Positions 1 to 11,509 of a stretch of 64,000 nucleotides of DNA are shown here, piece by piece. A model generated the notes under the pieces. It was given only the letters and a program-made list of their open reading frames with translations, did no database searches and was not told where the DNA came from. The DNA is from Orobanche coerulescens (lineage: Eukaryota; Streptophyta; Magnoliopsida; Lamiales; Orobanchaceae). Position 1 is the stretch's first letter; the number at the start of each line of letters is the position of its first letter. Made by a program: the position numbers and the translations under genes. The stretch is taken from the NCBI GenBank assembly GCA_033398695.1, contig CM065814.1:20799501-20863500 (forward strand), read 5' to 3'.

Positions 1-2252
1 ATGAAGAAAATGGTAACATGGAGATATATACCTCGGATATGTTGTTCTGAACGTGATTTCGGATATTTCATGTTCTTGAAGAACTCTTGAATTATACGAG
101 GTGATAAAAAAAAAAATTTTAGAAGTGTTGATGTTTTGAAAATGAATATGGAATATTCATATCTAGAGCTAAACTATGTGTTGGAAATAATATTCGTATA
201 GGAAATACGAATGTGATTATGAGCTTGATGAGACTATTATTCATCTCTGAATTTGGAAGCCCATACGTACGGAGCAAATATTCAAATCGAATGATTGGAT
301 TGTTCGATAACCTTTTTAATATGATTATCTATTATTTTGAACCAGTCGGATGATTCGAATTGATAACGGTCATAAGTAAATTTTAACGACGGATTTACGA
401 GAAGGGAACCTTGTCAATTCGTGTTTAAGAATTGAGTTTGGAACATTTAGACCCTTATTATTGGTCCGAATTGGTTGCTGATATGATCATCATATTTCGA
501 CTCGTATTGTGGACAGGATTTGTAAGTGTCTGAGTTGGATTGTTCAGACTGTGATTAGCCGAGATATGGTGAAACGATTGAGTTCGTAGTTTGGTGGTAT
601 TGATATTGGTCGTCATCGAACCGGTTGATTATCAATCCTTCGTTTTACAATAAGATATGATGTTTGATCATAGATTATGACTGTGTGTTGCGGTTAAGGT
701 TGAAGGGCTCGTAGATTAACTTGGTCGGGACTGAGGAACTCGCAAGACGAAATCAACTGAATTAGTGATTCGATGTATTGATATCGAGGCAAGTTTTATA
801 CTTGTATTAATCAATGAGATTAATGTTATCGTGTAGGTGTACGAATGTGTGTATCATTTCGAGACTCGGCCTCTTTATGATTGTATTGATATCAGGGGAT
901 CATTGATACGACGCCCGTCGGAAAATTATGCCAAATGTTACTGTTGTTTGTAAAAGGTCGGTTCGAGGCATTACGATACTTGTTGGCAAGTTGCTATCGA
1001 TAGCCGGTTCACGGTATCGATGTATCGATTATTATTGTTCGCGATTAATGTCGTTCTGAGACATCGTTGAATCTTTGTCGTCGAATTGGAACTGTTGCTA
1101 TGATGTTGCGTTAACCGATTGGGGACGTTTGATATATCCTTTTGTCATCTCCGTTTCGGTGGTCGGTTTAAGACACCGGGATATCTATTCTATCGTATCA
1201 TTGATTATCGATTGACCGTTCTAAGGTAATCGAGGTATTGAATTGGGATTATCGAAGATAATTCCCATCCGTTGTCAAAGATATTTTCATCCGTTGTATC
1301 GTTGTTATCGATTGGCCATCCTACGGTAATCGAAGTATTGAATTGGGACTGTCGAGGAGAGTTCCCATCCGTTGGATTATTATTGCCGTGTTGGCCGACT
1401 CAAGGCAGCACACTATTATTTTTGTGAACTCGATAATTTTGTGATCGCTGAGGGTTGAGGATTTCCCGAACTGTTGTGTTGTGATCGTTGCTCGTGTTAA
1501 TCGGTCCTTAGGGATTTTGATCCCAGGATGGTTGCTTTGAATATTGTTGGTCGTGTCGATCTTTCATTATTCGTGTGTCATCGTTCACTTGGTGAGTCGT
1601 ATGATCCATATTGGATGTTTTATCCCTTGAGTTTCGTTGTCATGTTGTATCGTGGCATATCCGGAATCATGTCTGCGTGCCGATTGGTTATGTGTAGGAT
1701 TTTTAGCCGGCACCCGATGGTCATGCGTGGATATTTCCGCATTGGACCGTGCACACGAGACGTAGTTCTTGAGGCTAATTAGGTACATTGTCACACGTAT
1801 ATTCGGATTCCGTATACGGGGTGGACATGTGCACGGACACATTTCCGGATCGGTCGTCTTGTGATGTCCCTCTTGAGCTTTATTGATTGATCGTTCGTAG
1901 TCCATGTTGTATTGGATATGTCCGACGATTTGCATCGTTGTTCATACGCCGAGGGGTATGTCCGATCGAGTTGGTCTCTTTGAGATCTATTTTGTGATGA
2001 TTTGCAGCTTTGGGCTGTTAGGCTTTCAGACCAGTGTGATGTATCGGTATTTCCGGTGGAGCATTCGGGCATGGTGAATTCGTATCTTTTCGGCATTGGT
2101 TTGGTTTACCTTCGGGTAATGTATTGTTGTGTTCTATATTGATTATTCGCCGTTTGGGCGTAAGTTTCTGCTCTTGTGTATCTCGTTGAGTTTTTCCTGG
2201 CGAAATATTTCTTCTCCCTGCCTGTTTTAAGTTTCGGGACGAAACTTCTTTT

Positions 2253-2265
2253 AAGGAGGGTAGAA
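2253..2265 (+). other. Polypurine tract of LARD
   Basis: The purine run AAGGAGGGTAGAA lies directly before the LTR start TGTAATACCCG. It would prime plus-strand DNA synthesis. The block just upstream (TTTCGGGACGAAACTT) is itself an inverted repeat and is present before the LTR of almost every gypsy element in the window. Confidence 0.85.
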
Positions 2266-2640
2266 TGTAATACCCGTAATTTTGTTTCCCGGAAATTTTC
2301 TATTTTTGGCGGAAGTCCGTTTTTGACAACTTGCTTGGGACCGTTTCGTCATCCCGAGAATGATTAATTCTACACTTTTTGTCATCCGAGTTCGTTTCGG
2401 TATCGTTCTGTTGAATTCCGTGTTCTTTAGCGACTTTTCCACGTATGAGTTCGACTTTGTTAAATCACCTTAAATTCTTCGAAACTCCAAAAATTCTGAA
2501 TCTTTGCAATATTATAAATCATCGAGTTAGCTTTCCAATGGTTCAAACGGTGAGTCAATCGGAGTCCAGACGAGGGAGTTATGGTCGAAATAGCTAAGTC
2601 ACTCTCATTTTCCAGATTCGGCCAAAACCGCCTGTACCCG

Positions 2641-2740
2641 GTGCCGCGGCACACCTGGGCTGAGCCGCGGCACACTGCCGAGCCCTGGGAGCGAATTTTG
2701 GGCCTGTGCCGCGGCACACATATACTGAGCCGCGGCACAC
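2641..2740 (+). repeat. Palindrome array, GTGCCGCGGCAC type (4 sites)
   Basis: CCGCGG cores start at 2644, 2665, 2709 and 2730, so the steps are 21, 44 and 21 bp. Each core sits in a full or near GTGCCGCGGCAC palindrome, and the spacers are unrelated. The array lies upstream of the likely TATA box in U3. Confidence 0.85.
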
Positions 2741-3612
2741 ATGACAGATTACCCCTATATCTGCGTTTTTTGTGCGATTCAACCTATACTTTTCCCATTT
2801 CTTCACTTGGGCGAGAGAGAAGGTTTGAGAGGAAGATGTTTCTCCACCTATCACTTTAGTGAGTCATTTCTCTTCATCTATTTTCGATTTTTAAGCCCGG
2901 ATCATCGTTCCATCGCATGCTCTTCGAATCATAGTGCTTGGATCTTCAAGAGGTAATTTCTTCAACATCTTGGATTTCGATTTTGTATTGGGTAATGATG
3001 TTTTGGATGTTAAAATCATGGGGTATGAAGTGAGATACGCATGATTATGGTCTTGTTGGAGTATTCATCGGATTATTGAAAGATTATTCAAGAACACTTT
3101 GAATTTTGTGTTGGAAATTGGGGATTTTGTTTGACTTCATCCTTTTAATCTGTAGTAATTTAGATTAGTGATGGATTGATGATGATTTAGGTGTATTCTA
3201 TCATTCCCATCGTTATTCCTTGGTTGGAGTGTATTGATTCGTCGTTTTGGTTGAGTTATTAGTCGACGCCTTCAAGGTGCCCGACAAAAGGTCTAGGAGG
3301 GGGGGTTTGTGCGTTGTACGATTATTATTCATCGTACGATTGTTGATTTATCATTGATATGACTTAGGGACGGAATCCTTGTGAAGAACTCAAGTCGAAA
3401 CCCTTCCGTTCGTTGTCTTCTTCGTGGTTCAAGCTTCCCGGAACCGTGTTCTTGGATTTTCGGTAACGTTTATTAAGGCAAGTATACATTTATGATTGTA
3501 CGTTCTCGACTTTGAAAGTATGAAATATTGATGATATGATTATTTCTAGCCACTCCGGGACGGGCCTATGGTCCTCTGAGGGTTTCGTAGCCTCTGGTGC
3601 GATTCCATGGTT

Positions 3613-3745
3613 GATATGAACGAACCGTTTCTACGGCATTCATATGAAATAATGTTGGCATGTAATGAACGAACCGTTTTGACGGCATTCCTACATGTAA
3701 CGGCGTATGATATGAACGAACCGTTTTTACGGCATTCACATACGT
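3613..3745 (+). repeat. Subrepeats with internal inverted repeat in LTR
   Basis: Three units about 47-49 bp apart (3615, 3664, 3711) share ATGAACGAACCGTTT followed by ACGGCATTC. CCGT...ACGG and ATGAA...TTCAT pair within each unit, so each could form a hairpin in RNA. The reverse copies at 52548-52720 and 58540-58715 have four units. Confidence 0.7.
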
Positions 3746-4298
3746 CTTGAGATTTTAGTCATTCCGGAATACTAGTCTTATATTGATGAATTGACGGATA
3801 TTGATGAATTGACGGATTACATTTACTTTATTGTCGAGGAGTATTATGTCTCATATTGTTATACTTGCACTAGCTATTCGACGGCTAACCCCTTTATGGG
3901 GGAAATACGTTTCATGTATTTCAGGTTCCAGGAGAGCGGACAGACGGGTATCGGGTCTGCATGAAGATGATGGGCAAGTGTGATACTGTGTTTTGTCTCC
4001 GGTTATTTTCTTGGATTCCTCCATTCAGTGTTGTTGTACTGGAATGGATTTTTAAATACTCGAGTATTGTATTTCAGTTTCCTTGTTGTTCCGGCCTGTG
4101 TTGCCGAGGTATTGATTTGTACAGTGATGTATATGTTTTCATTGGTTATGGTTTTGAATACCATTTGTATCGTCTTTCTTTCTATTGTATGTAGACCTTA
4201 TCGGTCAAATTTGTAGTTCCGCGTATGTTTAGCCTTGTGGGTCCCACGGCGGGGCTCACGGCGCTGTAATATACCCTGAATAACTTGGGGGTGTTACA

Positions 4299-4721
4299 GT
4301 TTCGATATGATATTTTTTACTTCAGAATAATTATCGGGGATTTGGCTCTGATATTGCTTCGGTGCCATGCCTTTGTTGCTTTTGATGATATAATTCATTG
4401 CTTTTTGTGATGCATTTTACGTCATCTTGAAATTCATTACCTCCGTAACCCACTGCAACAACGACTTATTATGAAACTCATATAAAGGTCAATCAGTATA
4501 CTCTAAAAGATCATAAAATAATTTTACTTCACAATTTGGCTCTCCCGGCTCATTATCAGTGTAATTGCGAAATTGAGAAAAATATCCATGACCATATCTC
4601 TTTGTGATGTAAAACCAAGGTTTACATGCCCTAACCGTAAATGCCACAGATATGTTGGGTTTATGCTTGAAGGTTCTTTTCTCTTTTTAGGTTTAGACAA
4701 AGAGTTAAGTGATTTGTGCAT
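4299..4721 (-). pseudogene. copia GAG-pre-integrase / integrase start (decayed)
   Basis: The frame 4721-4524 contains YLWHLRLGHVN, the histidine motif of the GAG-pre-integrase domain that precedes the copia integrase. Further downstream (to 4299) only weakly recognisable sequence with stops remains. The D,D,E core is not visible because the LARD interrupts it. Confidence 0.65.
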
Positions 4722-5238
4722 GGGAGTTTATGCAGTATTAACGACATACAGTCCATCATTAAAAATATCTTTGCAAATATATTCACCGTTTCTTTTCCTA
4801 ATAATAGCATCATCATTAAAAGAAACTGAATAACCATCACATTTTAATTTAGAAACCTAAATTAAAATTCATTTCTAAAATCGGGTACTAATAAGACATT
4901 ATTGAGGACTAATAATTTACCATTAATCTTCAACTGCACGACTCCCACTGCAACAGCCATAAGCCTGGAATAATCGCCCCAGTTGATGGTAATCTAACCC
5001 GCACTAAGCTGATTGGTTACCTAAAAACCATGCGAGTCAAACCAAACATGATCAGTGGAGCCTGAATCAACTATCCACGAAGTGGAAGAACAAGCTGCTA
5101 AATATGTTTTGACTACTAGTGCACGAGACATACCTTTCTTAAGAGCAGGGAAGTCCACTTTAAAATATTCTTTCTGAACGCACTTCTAGCACTTTCCCTT
5201 TGGCTTTGTGTTCGCCTAGGGGTGAGGAGCCTTGCTTT
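4722..5238 (-). pseudogene. copia protease region (decayed)
   Basis: On the minus strand at about 5079-5049 the motif WIVDSGSTDHV is readable, the active-site D-S-G of a copia aspartic protease. It is followed by a typical beta-rich stretch (LKINGKLLVLNNVLLVPDF). A degenerate zinc knuckle lies upstream (about 5200-5150). Stops and frame breaks are present throughout. Confidence 0.65.
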
Positions 5239-5940
5239 TCACTTTGAGAGTTGCCACTTGCTTCTGGTCAAATTGTTTTTTCTTCTTTCCCATCTGGGTT
5301 TGAAAGAGGTAGCACCGGTTGCCGCAAGAATCTGATGATACCCTTGTTTGAAGAGACCTTCAGCAGATTGAAGATCTGTCAGAAGTTCCGCCCAAGTATA
5401 TGTCCTACGGTTCATATTGTAGTTAAGGTGGAACTGCTCAAAGCTTCTTGGTAAGCTGCCCAAGATAATATCGAACCGCGACTCCGCATCGATAGTAGCC
5501 CCCAGTATGCTCAGTTCGTTCAAATGAGACATCATTTCCAGAACATGATCCCTTACTGGGGTCCCTTCAGACATTTGGGTTGTCATCAATGCCCTCATTG
5601 CATTTTGCCTAGCCGCCCGGTTCTAATGACCAAACATCTCAGTGAGATTTTTCATCATCTCCGCTGCTGAGCGCATCGTCTGATGCTGATGCTGCAATAC
5701 ATTTTTCAGCGAAGCCAAAATGTAATAGCGAACCATCACATCAGACTTGTTCCATTTTCGAAATTCATCCAACTCTCCAGGAGTGGCATCCGGTTCTGGG
5801 TCGAGAGGGCTCTCCTCAGTTAACACAAATTTATGCCACTCGGCAGTCAGGACAATGTCAAGATTTCTTTTCCATTCGGCAAATTTAGTGCCATTAAGTT
5901 TATTTTGTTTGAGAATAACAGCAAGTGGATTGAAAGACAT
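5239..5940 (-). pseudogene. copia gag (capsid) with an in-frame stop
   Basis: The frame starts MSFNPLAVILKQNKLNG at 5940, the usual opening of plant copia gag (LNGxNFxxW-like, here LNGTKFAEWKRNLD). It runs in one frame to 5239 with a single TAG at 5623-5625. Conserved features include LxxLxNxLQHQHQTM-like and ILGSLPRSFEQFHLNYNMNR blocks. The zinc knuckle that should follow is degraded. About 233 codons remain. Confidence 0.75.
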
Positions 5941-7110
5941 CTGAGATAAAAATTAAAAATATCCATCACATAATGCATAGCAAAATATATTGAAAAACCT
6001 CAAAACACAATATATATGCTAGCAACCAACACCTCGAAAAACCCGCATATGCAAGTCACGATCGTGTGGATGTTTACACACACATTTTTTAAGTAGAGTT
6101 TTATGTCTTTAATTTTACTATCTAGTCAACTTACGTTATGACAAGTAGAATTAATAGTTGGATCCTCTTGGCCATGTATTAATTAACATAGATTCCGATG
6201 GGGAGCTTATTAATTGATACACCTAAGTGAATACCACAATTCAACATCCTTAAAATATTATCCTTTAAATAATAGTTCTACAGATGGAGATGTCCTATCA
6301 TAAAAACAATATTTACCTTATGTTATCATTTAAAATTTAAAACTAGTGAACTTATAATTAGCATATCCGATATGGAGGAAGACCCTAATGTCAACGCGCA
6401 TGCTAATTACTTCACAATTTAAATTAATTATGGAGGCCAATTTGTTTTTATTTCAAAAAAATCAATTTAATCACTTAGTTCTTTTCGCGTTAAGGTTTTA
6501 ATTTTCTCGTCATAACATGCAGAATACATATCACGCATACATTCATACATGTCATACATCAAAACAATAAAAACCAAAAATAAAGCATGGATAATTAAAT
6601 TATCCAATTATCATGGTCTTCTTCCTTGAGTTGAATCCGAGAAAATCTTCGAATCGATCTCTCCCACGGAATCAAGCATCTCGTCGCTCCTCCCCGTCCG
6701 GTCCGTGGATTTCCAAAATTGAAATCTCACTTTTATGCAAAATTAATTACATAAAAAAATTTAATTTTAAATTCCGACTCTCCAGCGGACGCAACGAAAG
6801 GCAGGAAACGGACCGGACCAAAAACTGGACCACCAGACCTGAACCGGCGAACCGGCCCAGACCAGGCTGCCTGCGGCTCCTATCAGCATGCTCGGCGCTG
6901 CTCGGCAGTGCGTGCTCGCTGCTGTCGGCCGCGGCTGCCCAGCAGTCCCGGTTCTGCTCTATTTCGTCGTGATCCCATCTTTTCCGAATTCGATTACAAT
7001 TTTACACAAAATAAAATACATCGAAATTACAGCAAGATTACACGAAAAATAAAATACCTAGATCTACCTGCGGATTTTCTCACGGAAAAAACCATTACAT
7101 ACCTCAAACC
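5941..7110 (-). other. copia untranslated leader / intergenic stretch
   Basis: AT-rich sequence with no convincing gene. Together with 15695-15896 it links the copia gag start to its primer site. One GC-richer patch (6780-6970) gives short frames on the + strand that look accidental. Confidence 0.5.
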
Positions 7111-8982
7111 TGTAACACCCCCAGGATATCCGAGGTATATTACAGCGCCGTGAATCCCTATATGGGACCCACCAGGCTGAACAAGCATCATACTCATAGA
7201 CTCACTGATACAATGGAAAAATACCTCGTCATAAAGACGCCCGGCAAAATAATCCACCCGGTTCAACCGGTCAAACATAACACCATAATCTGTCACAAAC
7301 ATAATAAACAACAATACAATACCGACGGTTAAAAACTCTTAAGTACTCGAGTACTTCTATTAGTTTAAAGACCACAAAGGTAAAAGGATAAAAAGCAATA
7401 AGACACCACTCGTGCACAATCATCACGCACGGCCATCATCCGCATATTGGTCCAGCACCCGTTCGTCTCGATGAACCTGACCTGAAATTCATAAAATGAA
7501 TTTCCCCAAAACGGGTCCCCAGTGGGGTTAGCAATTACGCTAGTACAAGTAACCAAATGAACGACTTACATCTTACACATATAGTAATGCATGCAATCAA
7601 GAAAACATAGTTCCAAAACACTCATTTCCGGAAATGCCATAATCAAATCACATTTGTAAAAATGTACCACAATTAACCATGGACCCACAGCTTCGTGGAT
7701 CCCTACCGAGACCCCGTCGGATCTAACCCGTAGTGGTTAAAAGCAACTCGCGGTTCCACAACTTCGTGGAGACCTACAGAGACCCCGTCGGATCTAACCC
7801 GTAGTGAGTATACACACACACACATAATTTCTCATACAAAACTACTATGTCAAGATCGTAAGTTCATAAGGGTACTTGCCTCGGTTAATAGACGGTGATA
7901 CGAACGAAAAGGAAGAATCGAACACGACCGCGAAGAACCGGCGGAAATGAACCTAACGATTCGAATAACACAATCACAACCAACTCTAGACGAATACGGA
8001 AATGGAATACACCCGGAAACCCGCCTACGATTCATGTATATTTGTACCAAAAATAACAACGAGGGCGGATCACAACCAAACCCTCTCGATTCCGCAAAAA
8101 CCCACAAAATATCCATGAATCCGTAGGAAAACTAAAGATACTAACAATATTAACCGTATTCATCATGAATCCACCAACAAAACGGAACGAATCGGAAAAA
8201 AATCCCAAAACCCCCAAATTATTCGAAAATAGGGTTCTAAGAGATATTACCTTTGAATATTCAAGTACTATGATCCGTAGAACACACGTTATATTGATTA
8301 TCCGGGCTTCACAACCGAAGAAGAATGATGAAAATCAACCCCCAATTGATGAATGATTGAGAAGTTCTCCCCCCTTAATTCTCTCTCTCGTGCGCAGGTG
8401 AAGAAATGAGGGGAATGGCCGATCTCGTCTAATAAGAACGAGATTATACAGTTGACCGCATGGTGTGCCGCGGCGCAGCTGAAGTGTGCCGCGGCACAAG
8501 CCTAAAAACTGCTCCCAGGGTTCGGCAGTGTGCTGCGGCACCCGGTACAGTCGGGTTTTGGTCGCAGATGTCACACGAGTGTGCCGCGGCCCCGGACGAG
8601 TGTGCCGCGGCACTGACTTGGCACTGTGCCGCGGCACCGGATGGGTGTGCCGCGGCACACAGTACAGTTCGCTCGACCAACAACTGGAGAAATGTGTGTG
8701 CCGCGGCGCACACAACTTGTGCCGCGGCCCACACCCCCTTTGGGTCCCAAAATGGTAAAAATGATCCGGAAAGAGAATAAAAGCGATGGGAATCAATATT
8801 TGGGAAACAATAACACGAAATGGATCCACGGCAACCCCAAAACGGCGGTTCCACACAACAACAACGAGAATTAGATCAATAGATGACAGGAGAGACACAC
8901 TGAAGGATACACGAGGGTTACTACAATCGAGAAATGCACCGAAAATGAAAATACAAGGGAAAGGAAAAATGCGGATATTACA
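7111..8982 (-). repeat. 3' LTR of the 7111-15694 gypsy element (1872 bp)
   Basis: Read on the minus strand it starts TGTAATATCCGC and ends CTGGGGGTGTTACA. It is nearly identical to 13886-15694 apart from a stretch of roughly 68 bp (about 7870-7936) missing in the other copy. It holds a nine-site palindrome array (8463-8735), a TATA-like run (about 8440) and two subrepeats around 7680-7805 with the block ccgtcggatctaacccgtag. Confidence 0.93.
8463..8735 (-). repeat. Palindrome array, GTGCCGCGGCAC type (9 sites)
   Basis: CCGCGG-type cores start at 8468, 8489, 8533 (one mismatch), 8584, 8605, 8629, 8650, 8701 and 8722. The steps are 21, 44, 51, 21, 24, 21, 51 and 21 bp. Spacers are unrelated to each other. 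On the minus strand the array lies just upstream of the TATA-like sequence. The same nine sites occur at 15180-15450. Confidence 0.9.
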
Positions 8983-8995
8983 TTCTGCCTTTCTA
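8983..8995 (-). other. Polypurine tract
   Basis: On the minus strand the run AGAAAGGCAGAA stands directly before the 3' LTR, preceded by the GTTTCGGGACGAAAC inverted repeat common to these elements. Confidence 0.8.
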
Positions 8996-9017
8996 AAAAT
9001 AAGTTTCGTCCCGAAAC

Positions 9018-10058
9018 TTAAGAAACAAACAACTCAGGGTACTTAGCACGCATGCTATCCTCAGTTTCCCAAGTCGCCTCCTCGACACCATGTTTCGACC
9101 ACTGCACTTTGACCAAAGGAATGGTCTTATGCCTCAGTCGTTTCTCGCGGTGCTCCAAAATCTTCAAGGGACGCTCCTCGAAGGTAAAGTCCTCAGCAAT
9201 ATCGATCTCACTATAGTCGATGATATGACTAGGATCCGGGACATATTTCCTTAGCTGGGAAACATGGAAAACGCTATGCACGCAACTCAAGGCCGGAGGT
9301 AATGCCAAACGGTATGCCAACTCACCGACTCGCTCGAGAATCTCAAAGGGTCCAATAAATCTAGGACTCAACTTCCCCTTCTTCCCGAAACGGAACACTC
9401 CTCTCGTCGGCGACACCTTCAGCAAAACGTGGTCTCCTACCTCGAATTCTAAAGGTCGACGACGGACATCGGCATATGACTTCTGTCGATTCTGGGCAGT
9501 CAACATCCGTTCCCGAATTAATTCTATCTTCCGTCTCGTCTCTAAAACGACATCTGGTTCAGTCCTGACCAAATCGGATGCCTCATTCCAACAAATCGGC
9601 GATCGACAATGCCGCCCATAAAGTGCCTCATACGGTGCCATCCGAATCGACGCGTGCCAACTGTTGTTGTACGTGAATTCGATCAATGGCAAATGCTCCT
9701 CCCAGTCATTGCTCCAATCGAGAGCACAAGCACGCAACATATCCTCAAATGTCTGGATAGTGCGCTCCATCGCCCATCGATCGGGATGAAAAGAGGTACT
9801 CAGACGCAAACGAGTACCCAACGCCTTATGCACCGCCTGCCAAAAGTGCGATACAAAACGGCCATCACGATCCGAAACAATAGATTTCGGAGTACCGTGA
9901 AGCCTCACAATCTGCGCGATAAACACACGAGCTAACTTCTCCGAGCCCCAAGTGTCCTTGATGCCCAGAAAGTGTGCCGACTTGGTCAGACGATCAATAA
10001 TCACCCATACCATATTCATGCCCGACCTCGATCTCGGCAAACTCGTAATGAAATCCAT
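9018..10058 (-). pseudogene. gypsy integrase core and chromodomain-like C-terminus
   Basis: The 346-codon frame holds the integrase catalytic core. The first Asp is in MDFITSLP, the second in IVSDRDGRF, and the Glu in MERTIQTFEDML. The last falls in a locally altered stretch (FHPDRWAMER) that is one codon short. Next come the GPY/F-type region (HVLLKVSPTRGVFRFGKKGK, RFIGPFEILERVG) and a chromodomain-like end (KVQWSKHGVEEATWETED...YPELF). It is out of frame with the upstream part because of a frameshift near 10060-10080. Confidence 0.9.
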
Positions 10059-11029
10059 CGATATATCTTCCCATTTCCATTAGGAGCAGAAGAGACGCAA
10101 CAACCCAATGGTTGCTGATGCTCGATTTTGACCTGCTGACAAGTCAAACATCTCGCTACAAACTGTGCGACCTCCTTCTTCATATCATTCCACCAGAAGT
10201 TCCCTCTCAAGTCCTTGTACATCTTACTCGAACCAGGATGAACGGAGTAAGGTGTAGCATGGGCCTCCCGCAAAATACTCTGTCTCAACTCTGAGTCGTT
10301 CGGCACACAAAGCCGACTCTGGAATCCCAAAATACCATCCTCGTGAATCACAAACCCAGGAGACTTTCCCTTAAGAACGTTCTCTCGGATTTGAGTAATC
10401 ATCGGATCCTCTAACTGCTTCAGCTTAATTTCATCGATTAAAGATGATGAAATCTCTAAAGCACAAAGTTGCCCGACAGCTCCAGGCAGCAAAACCTCAA
10501 CATCTAACTCGATCAAAGCCCGCCGAAGCTCAGACTGAGATGTACGGATCTCAAGCATTCGCAATGCGACCGGTTTCCGACTCAAGGCATCGGCCACGAC
10601 GTTCGCCTTGCCTGGATGATAAAGGATTTCGAGGTCATAATCCTTAATCAGCTCTAACCACCTTCTCTGCCTCATATTCAACTCCCGCTGGGTAAATATG
10701 TATTTCAGACTTTTATGATCGGTGAAAATCTGGCATGCAGAGCCGAAAAGATAGTGACGCCAAATCTTGAGTGCAAAAACGACTGTCGCTAACTCCAAAT
10801 CATAAGTAGGGTAGTTCAGCTCATACGGCCTTAACTGCCTCGATGCATAGGCAATGGTCTTGTTGTGCTGCATCAATACGCACCCAAGACCCTGACCCGA
10901 AGCATCGCTATAAACGGCAAAACCCTCGTTGCCACATGGCAACACCAAAACCGGGGCGGAAGTCAAACGCTTCTTCAGTTCCTCAAAACTCGACTGCCTC
11001 TCGGCATTCCAGACGAACTTCTCGGATTT
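10059..11029 (-). pseudogene. gypsy RNase H and integrase zinc-binding domain
   Basis: Same frame as the RT fragment upstream, separated by a TAG at 11030-11032 where CAG is expected. RNase H motifs are [10 protein letters not shown] (first Asp), [11 protein letters not shown] (Glu) and [10 protein letters not shown] (Asp). It is followed by the typical linker [16 protein letters not shown]. The integrase HHCC finger follows ([10 protein letters not shown] ... CLTC). The frame breaks near 10060-10080. Confidence 0.9.
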
Positions 11030-11509
11030 CTAGAGCAACTGCGTGAGTGGCCGATCTAGTTTCGAGAATCCCTCGACGAACCTACGATAGTAGCCAGCCA
11101 AACCCAAGAACCTACGGATCTCTCTCACATTCTTGGGCGGTGCCCAATCCAACACCGCCTCGATCTTCCGCGGATCTACACGAACCCCCTCGGCTGAAAT
11201 CACGTGACCTAGAAACATCACTTCCTTCAGCCAGAACTCACATTTCGAGAACTTCGCATAGAGTTGCTCGGTCCTCAAAATGTCTAACACTACCCGCAAA
11301 TGATGGGCATGCTCTTCCTCGTTCCTAGAATAAATAAGAATATCGTCAATGAAGACGACGACACACTTATCCAAATACTCGATAAAGACTTTGTTCATCA
11401 ATTGCAAGAACACCGTCGGCGCATTAGTTAACCCGAACGGCATAACTACAAACTCATAATGTCCGTATCTCGTCCGAAAAGCTGTTTTCGGCACATCGGA
11501 CTCCCTCAC
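11030..11509 (-). pseudogene. gypsy reverse transcriptase, C-terminal part
   Basis: Contains [26 protein letters not shown] and the catalytic box [11 protein letters not shown] (the two Asp are present), then [11 protein letters not shown] and the connection [18 protein letters not shown]. It is bounded by two in-frame stops, TGA at 11510-11512 and TAG at 11030-11032. Both fit C-to-T changes of the expected Arg and Gln codons. Confidence 0.92.

Larger units (their letters stand above)
1..4298 (+). mobile_element. 3' part of a non-coding Ty3/gypsy-type element (LARD)
   Basis: The element runs in from the left edge. Positions 1-2265 are internal sequence with no reading frame resembling gag or pol, and 2266-4298 is the 3' LTR. 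The internal part is a clear inverted match to about 53929-56045 in the complete LARD near the other end of the window, with scattered substitutions and small indels. The right border abuts a copia integrase region, so the element inserted into that copia. The duplication would be gtttc (4299-4303) but the left end lies outside the window. LTR ends and polypurine tract match those of the coding gypsy elements here, so movement in trans is likely (inference). Confidence 0.85.
2266..4298 (+). repeat. LARD 3' LTR (2033 bp)
   Basis: It begins TGTAATACCCG and ends GGGGGTGTTACA. In order it holds a GTGCCGCGGCAC palindrome array (2641-2740), a weak TATA-like run (ccctatat, about 2755), a TC-rich leader, a subrepeat zone (3613-3745), and a conserved GCTAACCCC...TTTCAGG block near 3885-3930 that recurs in the other LTRs. 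It is homologous in reverse to 51995-53928 and 58001-59938. Confidence 0.88.
4299..7110 (-). mobile_element. Ty1/copia internal region (gag, protease, start of integrase)
   Basis: Reading on the minus strand, the order is leader (7110-5941), gag (5940-5239), protease and zinc-finger remnants, then the GAG-pre-integrase domain at 4721-4524. The left end is cut by the LARD insertion. The right end is split from its own 5' LTR (15897-17687) by the gypsy element 7111-15694, whose aaacc duplication marks the site. All coding parts are broken. Confidence 0.8.

Noticed and set aside
1528..2096. Several 60-115-codon frames in the LARD interior
   Set aside because: The homologous frames in 53942-56184 are broken at different places and show no conserved peptide.
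8335..8898. Long frames through the palindrome array (Ala-rich and Arg/His/Pro-rich peptides)
   Set aside because: The frames are open on both strands only because GTGCCGCGGCAC repeats lack stops. The region is LTR promoter.
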